Under the pieces are notes generated by a model, which saw only the letters and a program-made list of their open reading frames with translations, was not told where the DNA came from and ran no database searches. From Mycobacterium barrassiae (GTDB lineage: Bacteria > Actinomycetota > Actinomycetes > Mycobacteriales > Mycobacteriaceae), in the NCBI RefSeq assembly GCF_025822765.1, contig NZ_JACKUK010000023.1, forward strand, positions 124,001 to 188,000: a stretch of 64,000 nt of DNA, given 5' to 3'. Both the position numbers and the translations under genes were made by a program. How positions within the stretch are numbered: the first letter of the stretch is position 1; the number at the start of each line of letters is the position of its first letter. Below, in pieces: positions 1-8,410 of the stretch.

Positions 1-527
1 ACGCGGCCCGCACGGCGCCGATCGCCGTCGGCGGGGTGTCCATCGGCGCGGCGGTGGCCACCGCATGGGCGATTGCTCATCCGGACCGCGCCGTCGCGGT
101 TCTCGCGGCGCTGCCGGCGTGGACGGGCGAGCCGGACAACGCGCCCGCGGCGATAGCTGCCCGCCACTCGGCGAGTGTGCTGCGAAACGAAGGGTTGGCC
201 TCCGCCGCCGCGCAGATGCGGGCGAACAGCCCACGCTGGCTGGGTGATGAGTTGGCGCGGTCGTGGGCGGGACAGTGGCCGTCGCTGCCCGATGCGATGG
301 AAGCCGCGGCCGTCTACGTCGCACCGACGTGCATCGAGCTCGAGCGGCTCGAGGCTCCGATGGGGATCGCCGCGGCGACCGACGATCCGGTGCACCCCGT
401 CGAGGTCGGCATCGAGTGGATGACGGCGGCGCCGCGCGCGTCATTGCGCACGATCACGCTCGACGAGTTGGGCGCCGATCCGGCGGTGCTGGGCGCCGCG
501 TGTGTCGCCGCGCTCGCAGAATTGTGA
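1..527 (+). CDS. Alpha/beta hydrolase, C-terminal part (cut by window edge)
   Basis: The reading frame is open from base 3, so the gene starts upstream of the window; 174 residues are visible. The visible start carries a nucleophile elbow of the form G-x-S-x-G (GVSIG, about visible residues 11-15), typical of alpha/beta hydrolases, followed by a small alpha/beta domain. The position next to a DUF3710 gene and dut matches Mtb Rv2695, annotated as a hydrolase-like protein. Substrate is unknown. The acid and histidine of the triad cannot be assigned with confidence from this fragment. Confidence 0.75.
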   Translation, partial: AARTAPIAVGGVSIGAAVATAWAIAHPDRAVAVLAALPAWTGEPDNAPAAIAARHSASVLRNEGLASAAAQMRANSPRWLGDELARSWAGQWPSLPDAMEAAAVYVAPTCIELERLEAPMGIAAATDDPVHPVEVGIEWMTAAPRASLRTITLDELGADPAVLGAACVAALAEL

Positions 528-575
528 GTTGTGTGCGTTCGGTTGCGCTGAGCGCTCGCGAACGCACACAAACCG

Positions 576-1337
576 CTAGCCGCCGGTGATGGTCCGCAGC
601 TGTTGCATCGCCGACCCCTGCTCGCTGCGGCGCGCGGCGGGCGTCGGCGGTGGCGCTTCACCCGACTGCTGCGCCTGCTGATTGGCGGCCTGTTCGGCGG
701 CGGCTCGCAGCTGGTTGGCCATCGCTTCGGGCAGCTCGACCGGTAGCGGGGTGCGCACCGGCAGCGGGGTATCACCACGGCGAACGACCGTGTCGGCCAA
801 CGCATCTCGCGCCTCTTTCGCCAGCGCGTCGGCCTTGTCCTCGGGGCCGTTGACGACGCAGCGGATCATCCAGCGATAGCCGTCGACGCCGATGAAGCGG
901 ACCAAACCCTGACCTTGTGGGCCGGGCGCCGCGCCGACGACCTCGCGGCCCCACCGGCCGTCCTTGATCGACACCTGGCCGACGTCTTTACGCAGCGACT
1001 CCGCCAGTTCGGTGGCCACCTCGCGCCACAGGCCCGCGGACTTGGGCGCGGCGTAGGCGGCGATGGTGAACCGTCCGTTGGGCGTGACGACCCACACCGC
1101 GCTTGGCACACCCTGCTGGGTGAGCTCCACCTGAACCTGTCCGGCCTCGGGTAGCGGGATCAGCACCGAGCCCAGGTCGAGGCGTCCGACGGTCGCGGTC
1201 GCCGGGTCGTCGAAGTCCTCGATGTCGAACGGGCCGTCAAGGTCGTCGTCTTCCTGGAGGTCCTGGATCTCTGATGCCGACACGACCTCATCGCCCTTGT
1301 CGCCGCCCGCATCGTCTTTCTGCTTACTGAATGCCAT
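576..1337 (-). CDS. DUF3710 family protein (Rv2696c-like)
   Basis: A 253-residue soluble protein with an acidic N-terminus (about residues 10-45, rich in Asp and Glu) followed by a globular domain of the actinobacterial DUF3710 type. Function is unknown. The start overlaps the dut stop in the string GTGATG: GTG at 1340, dut TGA at 1339-1337, ATG at 1337. The two genes are therefore translationally coupled, and I chose the ATG. The same order, dut followed by this gene, exists at Mtb Rv2697c-Rv2696c. There is no membrane segment or signal peptide. Confidence 0.85.
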   Translation of the reverse strand: MAFSKQKDDAGGDKGDEVVSASEIQDLQEDDDLDGPFDIEDFDDPATATVGRLDLGSVLIPLPEAGQVQVELTQQGVPSAVWVVTPNGRFTIAAYAAPKSAGLWREVATELAESLRKDVGQVSIKDGRWGREVVGAAPGPQGQGLVRFIGVDGYRWMIRCVVNGPEDKADALAKEARDALADTVVRRGDTPLPVRTPLPVELPEAMANQLRAAAEQAANQQAQQSGEAPPPTPAARRSEQGSAMQQLRTITGG

Positions 1338-1801
1338 CACAAACTCGCATGTCCGCCGGAGGAACCGTGACCGCCGTCGCCACGGGAGGTTTCTGCCAGG
1401 CCGGCCTCGTCGAACGATGTCACTTCGACCAGCTCGGGCAGCTCGACCCGCTGAACCAGAAGTTGTGCGACCCGGTCTCCCCGGTTCACGACAATCGGCT
1501 CACGCGGGTCGAGGTTGATCAGTGCCACCTTTACCTCGCCACGGTATCCGGCGTCGATCGTGCCGGGACTGTTGACGATCGAAAGTCCCACGCGCGCAGC
1601 CAAACCCGAACGGGGATGGACCAGCCCGACCATTCCGTGCGGAATGGCGACCGCGATGCCGGTCGGCACCAGCGCGCGCTCACCGGGCGCCAGTTGGACG
1701 TCGACGGCGCTGTAGAGATCGACTCCAGCGTCACCGTCATGGGCGCGACTCGGCATGGGGAGATCAGGGTCCAGGCGCACGACCGCGAGAGTGGTGGACA
1801 C
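1337..1801 (-). CDS. dut: Deoxyuridine 5'-triphosphate nucleotidohydrolase
   Basis: dUTPase hydrolyses dUTP to dUMP and pyrophosphate. This keeps uracil out of DNA and supplies dUMP for thymidylate synthesis. From GTG at 1801 the protein is 154 residues, the same length as Mtb Dut, which fixes the start over an upstream in-frame codon. The five trimeric dUTPase motifs are visible: [16 protein letters not shown], the [10 protein letters not shown] hairpin with the catalytic Asp, a GDRVAQL motif and the flexible C-terminal [10 protein letters not shown]. The C-terminal tail GGHASL is also conserved in Mtb. It is co-transcribed with the DUF3710 gene and divergent from the DUF3093 gene, whose start lies only 25 bases away. 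Confidence 0.97.
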   Translation of the reverse strand: MSTTLAVVRLDPDLPMPSRAHDGDAGVDLYSAVDVQLAPGERALVPTGIAVAIPHGMVGLVHPRSGLAARVGLSIVNSPGTIDAGYRGEVKVALINLDPREPIVVNRGDRVAQLLVQRVELPELVEVTSFDEAGLAETSRGDGGHGSSGGHASL

Positions 1802-1826
1802 GACGACAGAGATTACTCTTGGCCGC

Positions 1827-2312
1827 GTGTCCGATACGCGCGCCACGTCCCAAACCGTGCGCTACCGCGAACGGCTGACGGTGCCGTGGTGGTGGTGGCT
1901 GCTCGGGCTCGGGTTGGCCGCGCTGATCGCCTTCGAGGTGAACCAGGGCGTGCCCGCGCTGCCCGTCTGGCTGCCTTACGCCTTGTTGATGCCGGTCGCG
2001 GGCGTCGCACTGGTGTTACTGGGCAACACGCAGGTGCGGGTGGTCGGCGGAACCGGCGAAACCGAGTTGTGGGTGGGCAACGCCCACCTGCCGGTCGGTG
2101 TGGTGTCCCGGTCGGCGGAGGTGCCGCGCAGCGCCAAGTCGGCAGCACTGGGCCGTCAGCTGGATCCAGCCGCCTACGTCGTACACAAGGCATGGGTGGG
2201 CCCCATGGTTCTTCTGGTTCTCGACGATCCGGATGACCCGACGCCGTATTGGCTGATCAGTTGCCGCCGACCCGAGCGAGTGCTGTCAGCTCTACGCGAA
2301 CCTCAGCAGTAG
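1827..2312 (+). CDS. DUF3093 membrane protein (Rv2698-like)
   Basis: A 161-residue protein from GTG at 1827, the same length as Mtb Rv2698; this decides the start over a longer in-frame opening that would overlap dut. A tryptophan-rich stretch (about residues 18-22) opens two adjacent membrane segments (about 19-38 and 46-65), and a soluble domain of about 95 residues follows. DUF3093 is an actinobacterial family of unknown function. The gene is divergent from dut with 25 bases between start codons, leaving no room for a normal leader on both sides. At least one transcript is therefore probably leaderless. Confidence 0.85.
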   Translation: MSDTRATSQTVRYRERLTVPWWWWLLGLGLAALIAFEVNQGVPALPVWLPYALLMPVAGVALVLLGNTQVRVVGGTGETELWVGNAHLPVGVVSRSAEVPRSAKSAALGRQLDPAAYVVHKAWVGPMVLLVLDDPDDPTPYWLISCRRPERVLSALREPQQ

Positions 2313-2326
2313 GACGCCTCGCCGTC

Positions 2327-2629
2327 TCAGGCGGCGCAGTCCGTGCAGATCATCACGCCGTTCTTCTCGCTGGCGAGGCGGCTGCGGTGGTGCACCAGGA
2401 AGCAACTCGAGCAGGTGAACTCGTCGGCCTGTTTCGGGATGACCCGAACCGAAAGTTCCTCCCCGGAAAGGTCTGCACCAGGCAGTTCAAAAGACTCAGC
2501 GGATTCAGACTCGTCAACGTCGACGACCGCGGACTGGGCCTCGTTACGCCGCGCCTTCAGCTCCTCCAGCGAATCCTCCGAAACATCATCTGTTTCGGTA
2601 CGCCGCGGGGCGTCGTAATCGGTAGCCAT
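2327..2629 (-). CDS. DUF4193 family protein (Rv2699c-like)
   Basis: A 100-residue acidic protein. ATG at 2629 gives the same length as Mtb Rv2699c, whereas an upstream in-frame extension has atypical codons. The C-terminal third carries two CxxC pairs (CSSC and CTDC) spaced about 25 residues apart around an HHRSR stretch, which should form a zinc ribbon. The fold resembles the small zinc-ribbon regulators that sit next to dut across actinobacteria, but no function is established. It converges on the DUF3093 gene with 14 bases between. Confidence 0.88.
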   Translation of the reverse strand: MATDYDAPRRTETDDVSEDSLEELKARRNEAQSAVVDVDESESAESFELPGADLSGEELSVRVIPKQADEFTCSSCFLVHHRSRLASEKNGVMICTDCAA

Positions 2630-2794
2630 TGTGTCGTCCCCTCCATCAGACCTTGCAGCAGAGCTTTGTACCAGCGTCGAACGCATCCACCAAATGATTC
2701 GTGCCCGGATTGGAACACGTTGCACTGTGATTTACATCACATTCTCCCCCATGCCACCACAAGCCCCCTACAACGCGGCCTCTAGAGTGCTCTC

Positions 2795-3451
2795 GTGGTC
2801 GCGCAAATCACCGAGGGTACGGCATTCGACAAGCACGGACGCCCATTTCGTCGTCGCAATTACCTGCCGGGCATCCTGGTCCTCGTCGCCCTCGCGGTCG
2901 TCACGTTGACGGTGTGGGTCATCGCCCTGAATCAGCGGGTGGACGTGGCGGAGACCGCCGCCTGCAACCCTCCGCCGCCACCCGCCGACCCCAACACCCC
3001 GCCGACGCCGCTCGGCCAGCAGGTGACCCGCAGCGACATGATCGACGTGATTCCGGCCAAGCTCGCCGACACCACGATCCGGGTGCTCAATGCGAGCGGG
3101 CAGGGCGGTCAGGCCGCCGAGGTCGCCGGCGCGCTTCGCGACCTGGGTTTCGCCGAGCCCAGTGCGGCCAACGACACGGTCTACGCGACGGCGCGGCTGG
3201 CGTGCCAGGGCCAGATCCGGTTCGGCCCGTCGGGGCGCGCGGCCGCGGCCGCGGTCTGGCTGGTCGCGCCGTGCAACGAGCTGTTTCAGGACGAGCGCAG
3301 CGACGACACCGTCGATCTGGCGATCGGCACCGAGTTCTCCGAGTTGAGCAGCAGCGACGACATCGACGCGGTACTCGCCAGCCTGCGCCCCGACGCGACG
3401 CAGAGCGCTGAGCCGGCGCTACTAAAGAAGATCCACTCCTCGACCTGCTAG
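2795..3451 (+). CDS. cei: Envelope integrity protein Cei, LytR C-terminal domain
   Basis: A 218-residue bitopic protein. It has a basic N-terminus (HGRPFRRRNYL), one membrane helix (about residues 24-45), a proline-rich linker and an extracytoplasmic LytR_C domain (about 90-195; signature TTIRVLNASGQGG). This matches Mtb Rv2700 (Cei), reported to be needed for envelope integrity and virulence. Four cysteines lie outside the membrane (about 57, 138, 162 and the last residue) and could form disulfides. Start GTG at 2795. It converges on suhB. Confidence 0.9.
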   Translation: MVAQITEGTAFDKHGRPFRRRNYLPGILVLVALAVVTLTVWVIALNQRVDVAETAACNPPPPPADPNTPPTPLGQQVTRSDMIDVIPAKLADTTIRVLNASGQGGQAAEVAGALRDLGFAEPSAANDTVYATARLACQGQIRFGPSGRAAAAAVWLVAPCNELFQDERSDDTVDLAIGTEFSELSSSDDIDAVLASLRPDATQSAEPALLKKIHSSTC

Positions 3452-3487
3452 GCGCGTATAGCGCTGACGTGCAACGGTTTCCGCGTG

Positions 3488-4327
3488 CTACGGGGCGCCG
3501 GCGTTGGTCAGCACGGCGTCGAACGCGTCGGCGATTCCCGGCGCCGACGCGACGATGAACCCCGGCGACTTGTCCGGCGCCGGCAGCCGGAGTACCGCGC
3601 CCGCCTCGGCGGCGATCAACGCACCCGCGGCCCAGTCCCACACGTGCACACCGTCCTCGTAGTAGGCGTCCAGGGCACCGGCCGCCACCATGCACAGATC
3701 GAGTGCACACGAGCCGATGCGACGGATATCGCGGACCGAAGGCAGGACCGCCATGAGTACCTGAGCTTGTCGGGTCCGCTTTTCGGCGGAGTAGGAAAAG
3801 CCGGTGCCCACCAACGACATTGACAGCTCCGTGGGGCTGCTGGCCCGCAACCGGGTCGTCACTCCCCCACGCTGTACGTGCGCACCGTGGCCGACCGCGG
3901 CGGAGTACACCGCCCCGGTGGGTACGTTCGCGACAGCTCCTGCCACCGATGCGCCATCGCGCTGTACGGCGACCGACACCGCGTAGTTCTCGATGCCGTA
4001 GACGAAGTTCACCGTGCCGTCGATGGGGTCGAGCACCCAGGTGAGACGACCGTCGCGGGCATCTGCCGCCCCACCCTGTTCCTCGCCGAGCACGGGTTCT
4101 CCGGGGCGCAGGACGGCCAGCCGGTCGCGCAACAGCGCCTCGGTCTCGGTGTCGACGACGGTGACGGGATCGGTCGGTGTGCTCTTGGAACGCACTGGCG
4201 ACGGCGCTTCCCCGACAGTCGGCGAGTCGCCGAAGACCTCGGCACGGCGAGCTCGCACGAATGCGGCCGCCTCGTTGGCCAGTTGCTCGGCAACTGAGCG
4301 CAGCAGCACGGGATCGGTTGATACCAC
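3488..4327 (-). CDS. suhB: Inositol-1-monophosphatase family protein
   Basis: A Mg-dependent phosphatase of the inositol monophosphatase family, expected to dephosphorylate myo-inositol 1-phosphate for phosphatidylinositol-derived lipids. All family motifs are present: GEEQGG (metal-binding Glu), WVLDPIDGTVNF (Asp ligands) and WDWAAG near the C-terminus. I chose GTG at 4327 (279 residues) because the Mtb protein aligns from this region and the upstream in-frame part is cysteine-rich and unlike it; the exact start is uncertain. It is divergent from ppgK, as at Mtb Rv2701c-Rv2702. Confidence 0.93.
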   Translation of the reverse strand: MVSTDPVLLRSVAEQLANEAAAFVRARRAEVFGDSPTVGEAPSPVRSKSTPTDPVTVVDTETEALLRDRLAVLRPGEPVLGEEQGGAADARDGRLTWVLDPIDGTVNFVYGIENYAVSVAVQRDGASVAGAVANVPTGAVYSAAVGHGAHVQRGGVTTRLRASSPTELSMSLVGTGFSYSAEKRTRQAQVLMAVLPSVRDIRRIGSCALDLCMVAAGALDAYYEDGVHVWDWAAGALIAAEAGAVLRLPAPDKSPGFIVASAPGIADAFDAVLTNAGAP

Positions 4328-4441
4328 GCGCCTATCGCAACACAGTCCGCTAACCGGTTGCACGACAGTCGCACATGAGTTTTGCCGAGCCACTAAGGTG
4401 TGTGGCGCGTCGCACTGCCGGGCTGATGTGGAGGAACGCCG

Positions 4442-5245
4442 ATGACAGCCACCGATTCACCCTCTGCCGCGCCGGACACCGGTGCGGGCCAGCGCCGCGG
4501 CTTCGGCATCGATGTCGGTGGAAGCGGCGTCAAAGGCGGAATCGTCGACCTCGACACCGGTCTGCTGATCGGCGACCGCTTCAAGCTCGAGACCCCGCAG
4601 CCGGCGACGCCCGAGGCGGTCAGCAAGACCGTCGCCGCCGTGGTCCGCGAGTTCGGCTGGACCGAGAAGGTCGGCGTCACCTACCCCGGCGTGGTGACCG
4701 ACGGCATCGTGCGCACCGCCGCCAACGTCGACAAAGGCTGGATCGGCTGCAACGCCGCCGAGTTCTACAGCAAGGCGCTCGACGGCCAGCCGGTGACCGT
4801 CCTCAACGACGCCGACGCCGCCGGACTCGCCGAGGAGAGATTCGGCGCAGGCCGGGACAACACAGGCGTCATCGTTCTGCTGACCTTCGGCACCGGCATA
4901 GGTTCGGCCGTGATTCACAACGGCGTGCTGCTGCCCAACACCGAGTTCGGTCACCTCGAGGTCGGCGGCAAGGAAGCCGAGCACCGCGCGGCGTCCTCGG
5001 TCAAGGAAAAGAAGGACTGGAGCTACGCCCGCTGGACCCAGGAAGTGACGAAGGTGCTGGTGGCGATCGAGAACGCGATCTGGCCGGACCTGTTCATCGC
5101 CGGCGGCGGCATCAGCCGCAAGGCCGATAAGTGGATCCCGCTGCTGAAGAATCGGACGCCGGTGGTCGCCGCGGCGCTGCAGAACACCGCGGGCATCGTC
5201 GGAGCGGCCATGGCCGCCGAGGTCGACGTCACGGCGACCGGGTAG
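4442..5245 (+). CDS. ppgK: Polyphosphate glucokinase
   Basis: Phosphorylates glucose to glucose 6-phosphate using polyphosphate or ATP, linking stored polyphosphate to glycolysis. At 267 residues it has the usual length. ROK/hexokinase-fold motifs are visible: FGIDVGGSGVKGG (phosphate 1), FGTGIGSA (phosphate 2, in the segment tied to polyphosphate use), EFGHLEVGGKEAE (glucose binding) and GGGISRKADKW (adenosine motif). The position between suhB and sigA is the same as in Mtb Rv2702. Confidence 0.96.
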   Translation: MTATDSPSAAPDTGAGQRRGFGIDVGGSGVKGGIVDLDTGLLIGDRFKLETPQPATPEAVSKTVAAVVREFGWTEKVGVTYPGVVTDGIVRTAANVDKGWIGCNAAEFYSKALDGQPVTVLNDADAAGLAEERFGAGRDNTGVIVLLTFGTGIGSAVIHNGVLLPNTEFGHLEVGGKEAEHRAASSVKEKKDWSYARWTQEVTKVLVAIENAIWPDLFIAGGGISRKADKWIPLLKNRTPVVAAALQNTAGIVGAAMAAEVDVTATG

Positions 5246-5334
5246 ACGGAACCAACGCACCGGCCGCCCCGAGTTCCGCGGCTCGCCGCGGGCCCAAATT
5301 TGCCGCTGAACACGGCGGTGGCACACACTGTCGT

Positions 5335-5340
5335 TACAAT
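5335..5340 (+). promoter_or_regulatory. Candidate -10 hexamer for sigA (TACAAT)
   Basis: TACAAT matches the mycobacterial SigA -10 pattern TANNNT. It lies in the 235-base ppgK-sigA gap and would give a leader of about 130 bases before the GTG at 5481. I see no convincing -35. A small CCGCGG-ctcg-CCGCGG hairpin sits at about 5276-5291, just after ppgK. Confidence 0.4.
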
Positions 5341-5480
5341 GGTCGTCGGCGGCCGCAGCCCGGATAGAGGCGAATCAAACCGCCGATATTCGACAGCCGA
5401 CATTTTTCGATGGCGCACGACCTCAACCTGCGGTGGGGTCCCCACTGCCCACCGGAACAAAGCAAGACGAAAGGGTGTAC

Positions 5481-6998
5481 GTGGCAGCGACCAAGGCGGC
5501 AAGCCCGGCAACCGATCAGCCGGTGAAGCGCACCGCTACCAAGACCCCGGCCAAGAAGGCCCCGGCGGCCAAGTCCGCCAACGGTTCGGCACCTGCCAAG
5601 CGGGCCGCCAAGTCGACCGCGACGAAGGCGACCAAGGCCACGTCCGCGACCCCGACCAAGGCCACCAAGGGGACCAAGCCCGCCAAGGCGGCGAAGGCCG
5701 CGCCGGCCAAACGAGCCGAGAAGGCCAAGGCCGGTGACGCTGCGCCCGCCACCAAGAGCCGGTCCAAGAAGGCCACCTCACCCGAGCCCGATGCCACCAC
5801 CACCGACGTCGAGGCCGAGGGAGTCGAGACCGACGAGCTCGACGGTGAGCCCGACGGCGACATCGAGGTCGACGAGGCCGATATCGACCTGAGCGATCTC
5901 GAGGTCGACGAGGACGACACCGCCGAGAAGCCCTCCCCGAAGGTCGCCACGGCGGCACCGGTCGAGGACGACGAGATCGCCGAGCCGAGCGAGAAGGACA
6001 AGGCGTCCGGGGATTTCGTCTGGGACGAAGAAGAATCCGAGGCGCTGCGGCAGGCCCGCAAGGACGCCGAGCTCACGGCCTCGGCCGACTCGGTACGCGC
6101 GTACCTGAAGCAGATCGGCAAGGTCGCACTGCTCAATGCCGAGGAAGAGGTCGAGCTCGCCAAGCGCATTGAAGCAGGCCTTTACGCCACCCAGCTGATG
6201 GCCGAACTGGCCGAGAAGGGTGAGAAGCTGCCCGCCGCGCAGCGCCGGGACATGGCATGGATCTGCCGTGACGGCGATCGCGCGAAAAACCATCTGCTGG
6301 AGGCGAACCTGCGACTCGTTGTGTCGCTGGCCAAGCGCTACACGGGCCGCGGCATGGCGTTCCTGGACCTCATCCAGGAGGGCAACCTCGGTTTGATCCG
6401 CGCAGTCGAGAAGTTCGACTACACAAAGGGTTACAAGTTTTCCACCTATGCGACGTGGTGGATCCGCCAGGCGATCACCCGCGCGATGGCCGACCAGGCG
6501 CGCACCATCCGTATCCCGGTGCACATGGTCGAGGTGATCAACAAGCTCGGCCGCATCCAGCGCGAGCTGCTGCAGGACCTGGGTCGCGAGCCCACGCCCG
6601 AAGAGCTGGCCAAAGAGATGGACATCACGCCGGAGAAGGTGCTGGAGATCCAGCAGTACGCGCGTGAGCCCATCTCGCTGGACCAGACCATCGGCGACGA
6701 GGGCGACTCGCAGCTCGGCGACTTCATCGAGGATTCCGAGGCGGTAGTCGCCGTCGACGCGGTGAGCTTCACGCTGCTGCAGGATCAGCTGCAGTCGGTG
6801 CTGGAGACGCTCTCCGAGCGTGAGGCCGGCGTGGTGCGGTTGCGGTTCGGCCTGACCGACGGTCAGCCGCGCACCCTCGACGAGATCGGTCAGGTCTACG
6901 GCGTGACGCGTGAGCGCATCCGCCAGATCGAGTCCAAGACGATGTCGAAGCTGCGCCACCCCAGCCGTTCGCAGGTGTTGCGCGACTACCTCGACTAA
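5481..6998 (+). CDS. sigA: Primary RNA polymerase sigma factor SigA
   Basis: The essential housekeeping sigma factor (505 residues). The first half to about residue 200 is a Lys/Ala-rich then acidic region 1.1 extension typical of actinobacteria. Regions 1.2 to 4.2 follow, with the region 2 core ([47 protein letters not shown]) and the region 4.2 helix-turn-helix ([12 protein letters not shown]). GTG at 5481 is chosen because the product then starts like Mtb SigA (AATKA) and an AAGGG-type ribosome site lies about 8 bases upstream. It is monocistronic, converging on modA. Confidence 0.98.
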   Translation: MAATKAASPATDQPVKRTATKTPAKKAPAAKSANGSAPAKRAAKSTATKATKATSATPTKATKGTKPAKAAKAAPAKRAEKAKAGDAAPATKSRSKKATSPEPDATTTDVEAEGVETDELDGEPDGDIEVDEADIDLSDLEVDEDDTAEKPSPKVATAAPVEDDEIAEPSEKDKASGDFVWDEEESEALRQARKDAELTASADSVRAYLKQIGKVALLNAEEEVELAKRIEAGLYATQLMAELAEKGEKLPAAQRRDMAWICRDGDRAKNHLLEANLRLVVSLAKRYTGRGMAFLDLIQEGNLGLIRAVEKFDYTKGYKFSTYATWWIRQAITRAMADQARTIRIPVHMVEVINKLGRIQRELLQDLGREPTPEELAKEMDITPEKVLEIQQYAREPISLDQTIGDEGDSQLGDFIEDSEAVVAVDAVSFTLLQDQLQSVLETLSEREAGVVRLRFGLTDGQPRTLDEIGQVYGVTRERIRQIESKTMSKLRHPSRSQVLRDYLD

Positions 6999-7055
6999 TG
7001 GGAGTCGATCAGCGTGGCGTTGACGGGCTTTGGTTCTAGTCAGGGCTTTCCTGCG

Positions 7056-7113
7056 CCGAAATAGCATTTCGGGTCGTAGGTTCGCCGAAATCGCCGCCCG
7101 GAAAGCTATTTCG
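7056..7113 (+). terminator. Hairpin region between sigA and modA (possible bidirectional terminator)
   Basis: Two overlapping foldings are visible. CCGAAAT (7056-7062) pairs perfectly with ATTTCGG (7066-7072) across a 3-base loop. The larger arm CGAAATAGC (7057-7065) is also an exact reverse complement of GCTATTTCG (7105-7113). The folds are mutually exclusive. The position between convergent genes suggests transcript ending; there is no strong U-tract. Confidence 0.45.
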
Positions 7114-7130
7114 CGGACGGGAGCGCACGA

Positions 7131-7886
7131 TCAGGGCTTGGCGAAGCCGGCCGCGCTCAGCGTCTTCTGGCCCGCTTCTCCCGTGACCGCGTCGATGAAC
7201 TTGCGCGCCAATTCCTGGTGTGCGGACGACTCGAGCGCGGCGATCGGATAGACGTTCACCGCGTCCGCGGATTCGGGGAACGGCACCGCAGTGACCTTGT
7301 CGCCGGCAGACATCGCGTCGGTGACATAGACCAGTCCGGCGTCGGCCTGTCCCGACGTCACCTTGTTCAGCACGTCGGTGACCGACGATTCTTCGCTGAC
7401 GGGCGCGAGCGTCACCCCGGCGGCATCCTCCACCTTCTGCGTCGCCGACCCGCATGGCACCTGCGGGGCGCACACGACCACCGCGAGTCCGGGTTTCGTC
7501 AGATCCCGAAATGAGTTGATCTGCTTAGGGTTTCCGGGGGCCACCGCGATCGTCAACGTATTCGAGGCGAAGTTCACCGGGTCAGCGACCAGAAGGTCGG
7601 CCTTGGCGGCCTTGTCCATGTTCTTGGTGTCCGCGGACGCGAAGACGTCCGCCTCCGCGCCCTGTGTCAACTGCGCAACAAGGTCCGACGAGCCCGCGAA
7701 GTTGAATTCCACTGAGACGCCGGGGTTGTCGGCGGTGAACTGCTCACCGATCTCGCTGAACGTCGACTTCAGCGACGCCGCCGCGAACACCATGAGGTGC
7801 TCACCACCCGGCTTGTCGCTGGAGCCGCACGCAGACAGCGTGCACGCCAGAGCCATCACAACCGCAAACAGCTTGTACCGCTTCAT
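7131..7886 (-). CDS. modA: Molybdate ABC transporter substrate-binding lipoprotein ModA
   Basis: A 251-residue periplasmic-binding-fold lipoprotein: basic start, hydrophobic signal and lipobox LSAC with the lipidated Cys at about residue 20. ModA features follow: VFAAASLKSTF, the FNFAGSSDLVAQ oxyanion segment, and a central GNPKQINSF/VPCGSAT region. It should capture molybdate or tungstate for uptake. Two bases downstream of the TOBE regulator gene, so co-transcribed with it. No modB or modC lies in the window, so the permease must be elsewhere or missing. Confidence 0.92.
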   Translation of the reverse strand: MKRYKLFAVVMALACTLSACGSSDKPGGEHLMVFAAASLKSTFSEIGEQFTADNPGVSVEFNFAGSSDLVAQLTQGAEADVFASADTKNMDKAAKADLLVADPVNFASNTLTIAVAPGNPKQINSFRDLTKPGLAVVVCAPQVPCGSATQKVEDAAGVTLAPVSEESSVTDVLNKVTSGQADAGLVYVTDAMSAGDKVTAVPFPESADAVNVYPIAALESSAHQELARKFIDAVTGEAGQKTLSAAGFAKP

Positions 7887-7888
7887 GA

Positions 7889-8290
7889 TTAGCCCCCGGG
7901 CGTCTCCACTATCACCGTGGTGGCCTTGACAACGGCCACGGCCACACTGCCCGGTTCGAGCTGCAACTCGCGCACGGCGTCAGCGCTCATCAGGGAGACG
8001 ACGGTGAATGGTCCGCATTGCATCTCGACCTGTGCCATAACCGTGTCGGTGACCACCTTCGTCACGAGTCCGGCGAAGCGGTTGCGTGCCGAACTGGCTA
8101 CCGCCAACGGGTCTTTGGGCGCGCTGCCGGCATTGGCGCGGGCGAACGCCGCCAGTGCGGCGCCGTCGATCGCCTTGCGGCCCGATGCATCGAGGTGTGC
8201 GTCCAGGGCGCCGTCGTCGACCCAGCGGCGCACGGTGTCGTCACTGACGCCGAGCAGTTCGGCGGCCTCACGAATGCGTATTTCCGGCAT
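7889..8290 (-). CDS. Helix-turn-helix/TOBE molybdate-responsive regulator
   Basis: 133 residues in two domains. About residues 4-50 form an excisionase/MerR-like helix-turn-helix (IREAAELLGVSDDTVRRWVDDG). About 66-130 form a Mop/TOBE molybdate- or molybdopterin-binding beta-barrel with the typical SARNRFAG start and the IVETPGG end. The likely role is a small molybdate-sensing repressor of the mod pair, analogous to ModE but with a different DNA-binding head; a molybdate-storage role is the alternative. It is first in a bicistron with modA and divergent from a methyltransferase across 120 bases that hold two inverted repeats. Confidence 0.8.
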   Translation of the reverse strand: MPEIRIREAAELLGVSDDTVRRWVDDGALDAHLDASGRKAIDGAALAAFARANAGSAPKDPLAVASSARNRFAGLVTKVVTDTVMAQVEMQCGPFTVVSLMSADAVRELQLEPGSVAVAVVKATTVIVETPGG

Positions 8291-8350
8291 TGCGGAAGCG
8301 TATCGACCTCGATGCCCCGAAACAACCGTATCTACGGCGCAAATAGTCGA

Positions 8351-8376
8351 ATTGCTCCGCGTGTACGGAGAGCAAT
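8351..8376. promoter_or_regulatory. Inverted repeat ATTGCTC-N12-GAGCAAT
   Basis: A perfect 7-base inverted repeat in the divergent region between the TOBE regulator (start 8290) and the methyltransferase (start 8411). It is a possible binding site for the adjacent regulator. Seen only by eye; its significance is unproven. Confidence 0.35.
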
Positions 8377-8379
8377 GAA

Positions 8380-8405
8380 GTTACCCTAGCTAGCGGTAGG
8401 GTAAC
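8380..8405. promoter_or_regulatory. Perfect 9-base inverted repeat, operator candidate upstream of methyltransferase
   Basis: GTTACCCTA (8380-8388) and TAGGGTAAC (8397-8405) are exact reverse complements around the 8-base spacer gctagcgg, ending 5 bases before the GTG at 8411. A dyad with two 9-base half-sites placed on the start of a gene is typical of a repressor operator. No repressor gene other than the TOBE protein is adjacent. Confidence 0.55.
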
Positions 8406-8410
8406 GCCCC

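Noticed and set aside
5276-5291. CCGCGG-ctcg-CCGCGG hairpin after ppgK as a terminator
   Set aside because: The stem is only 6 bases, there is no T-tract, and such pairs are common in GC-rich DNA.
5536-7067. Long antisense open frames opposite sigA
   Set aside because: They mirror the GC-rich third positions of sigA and encode low-complexity products without known domains; shadows.
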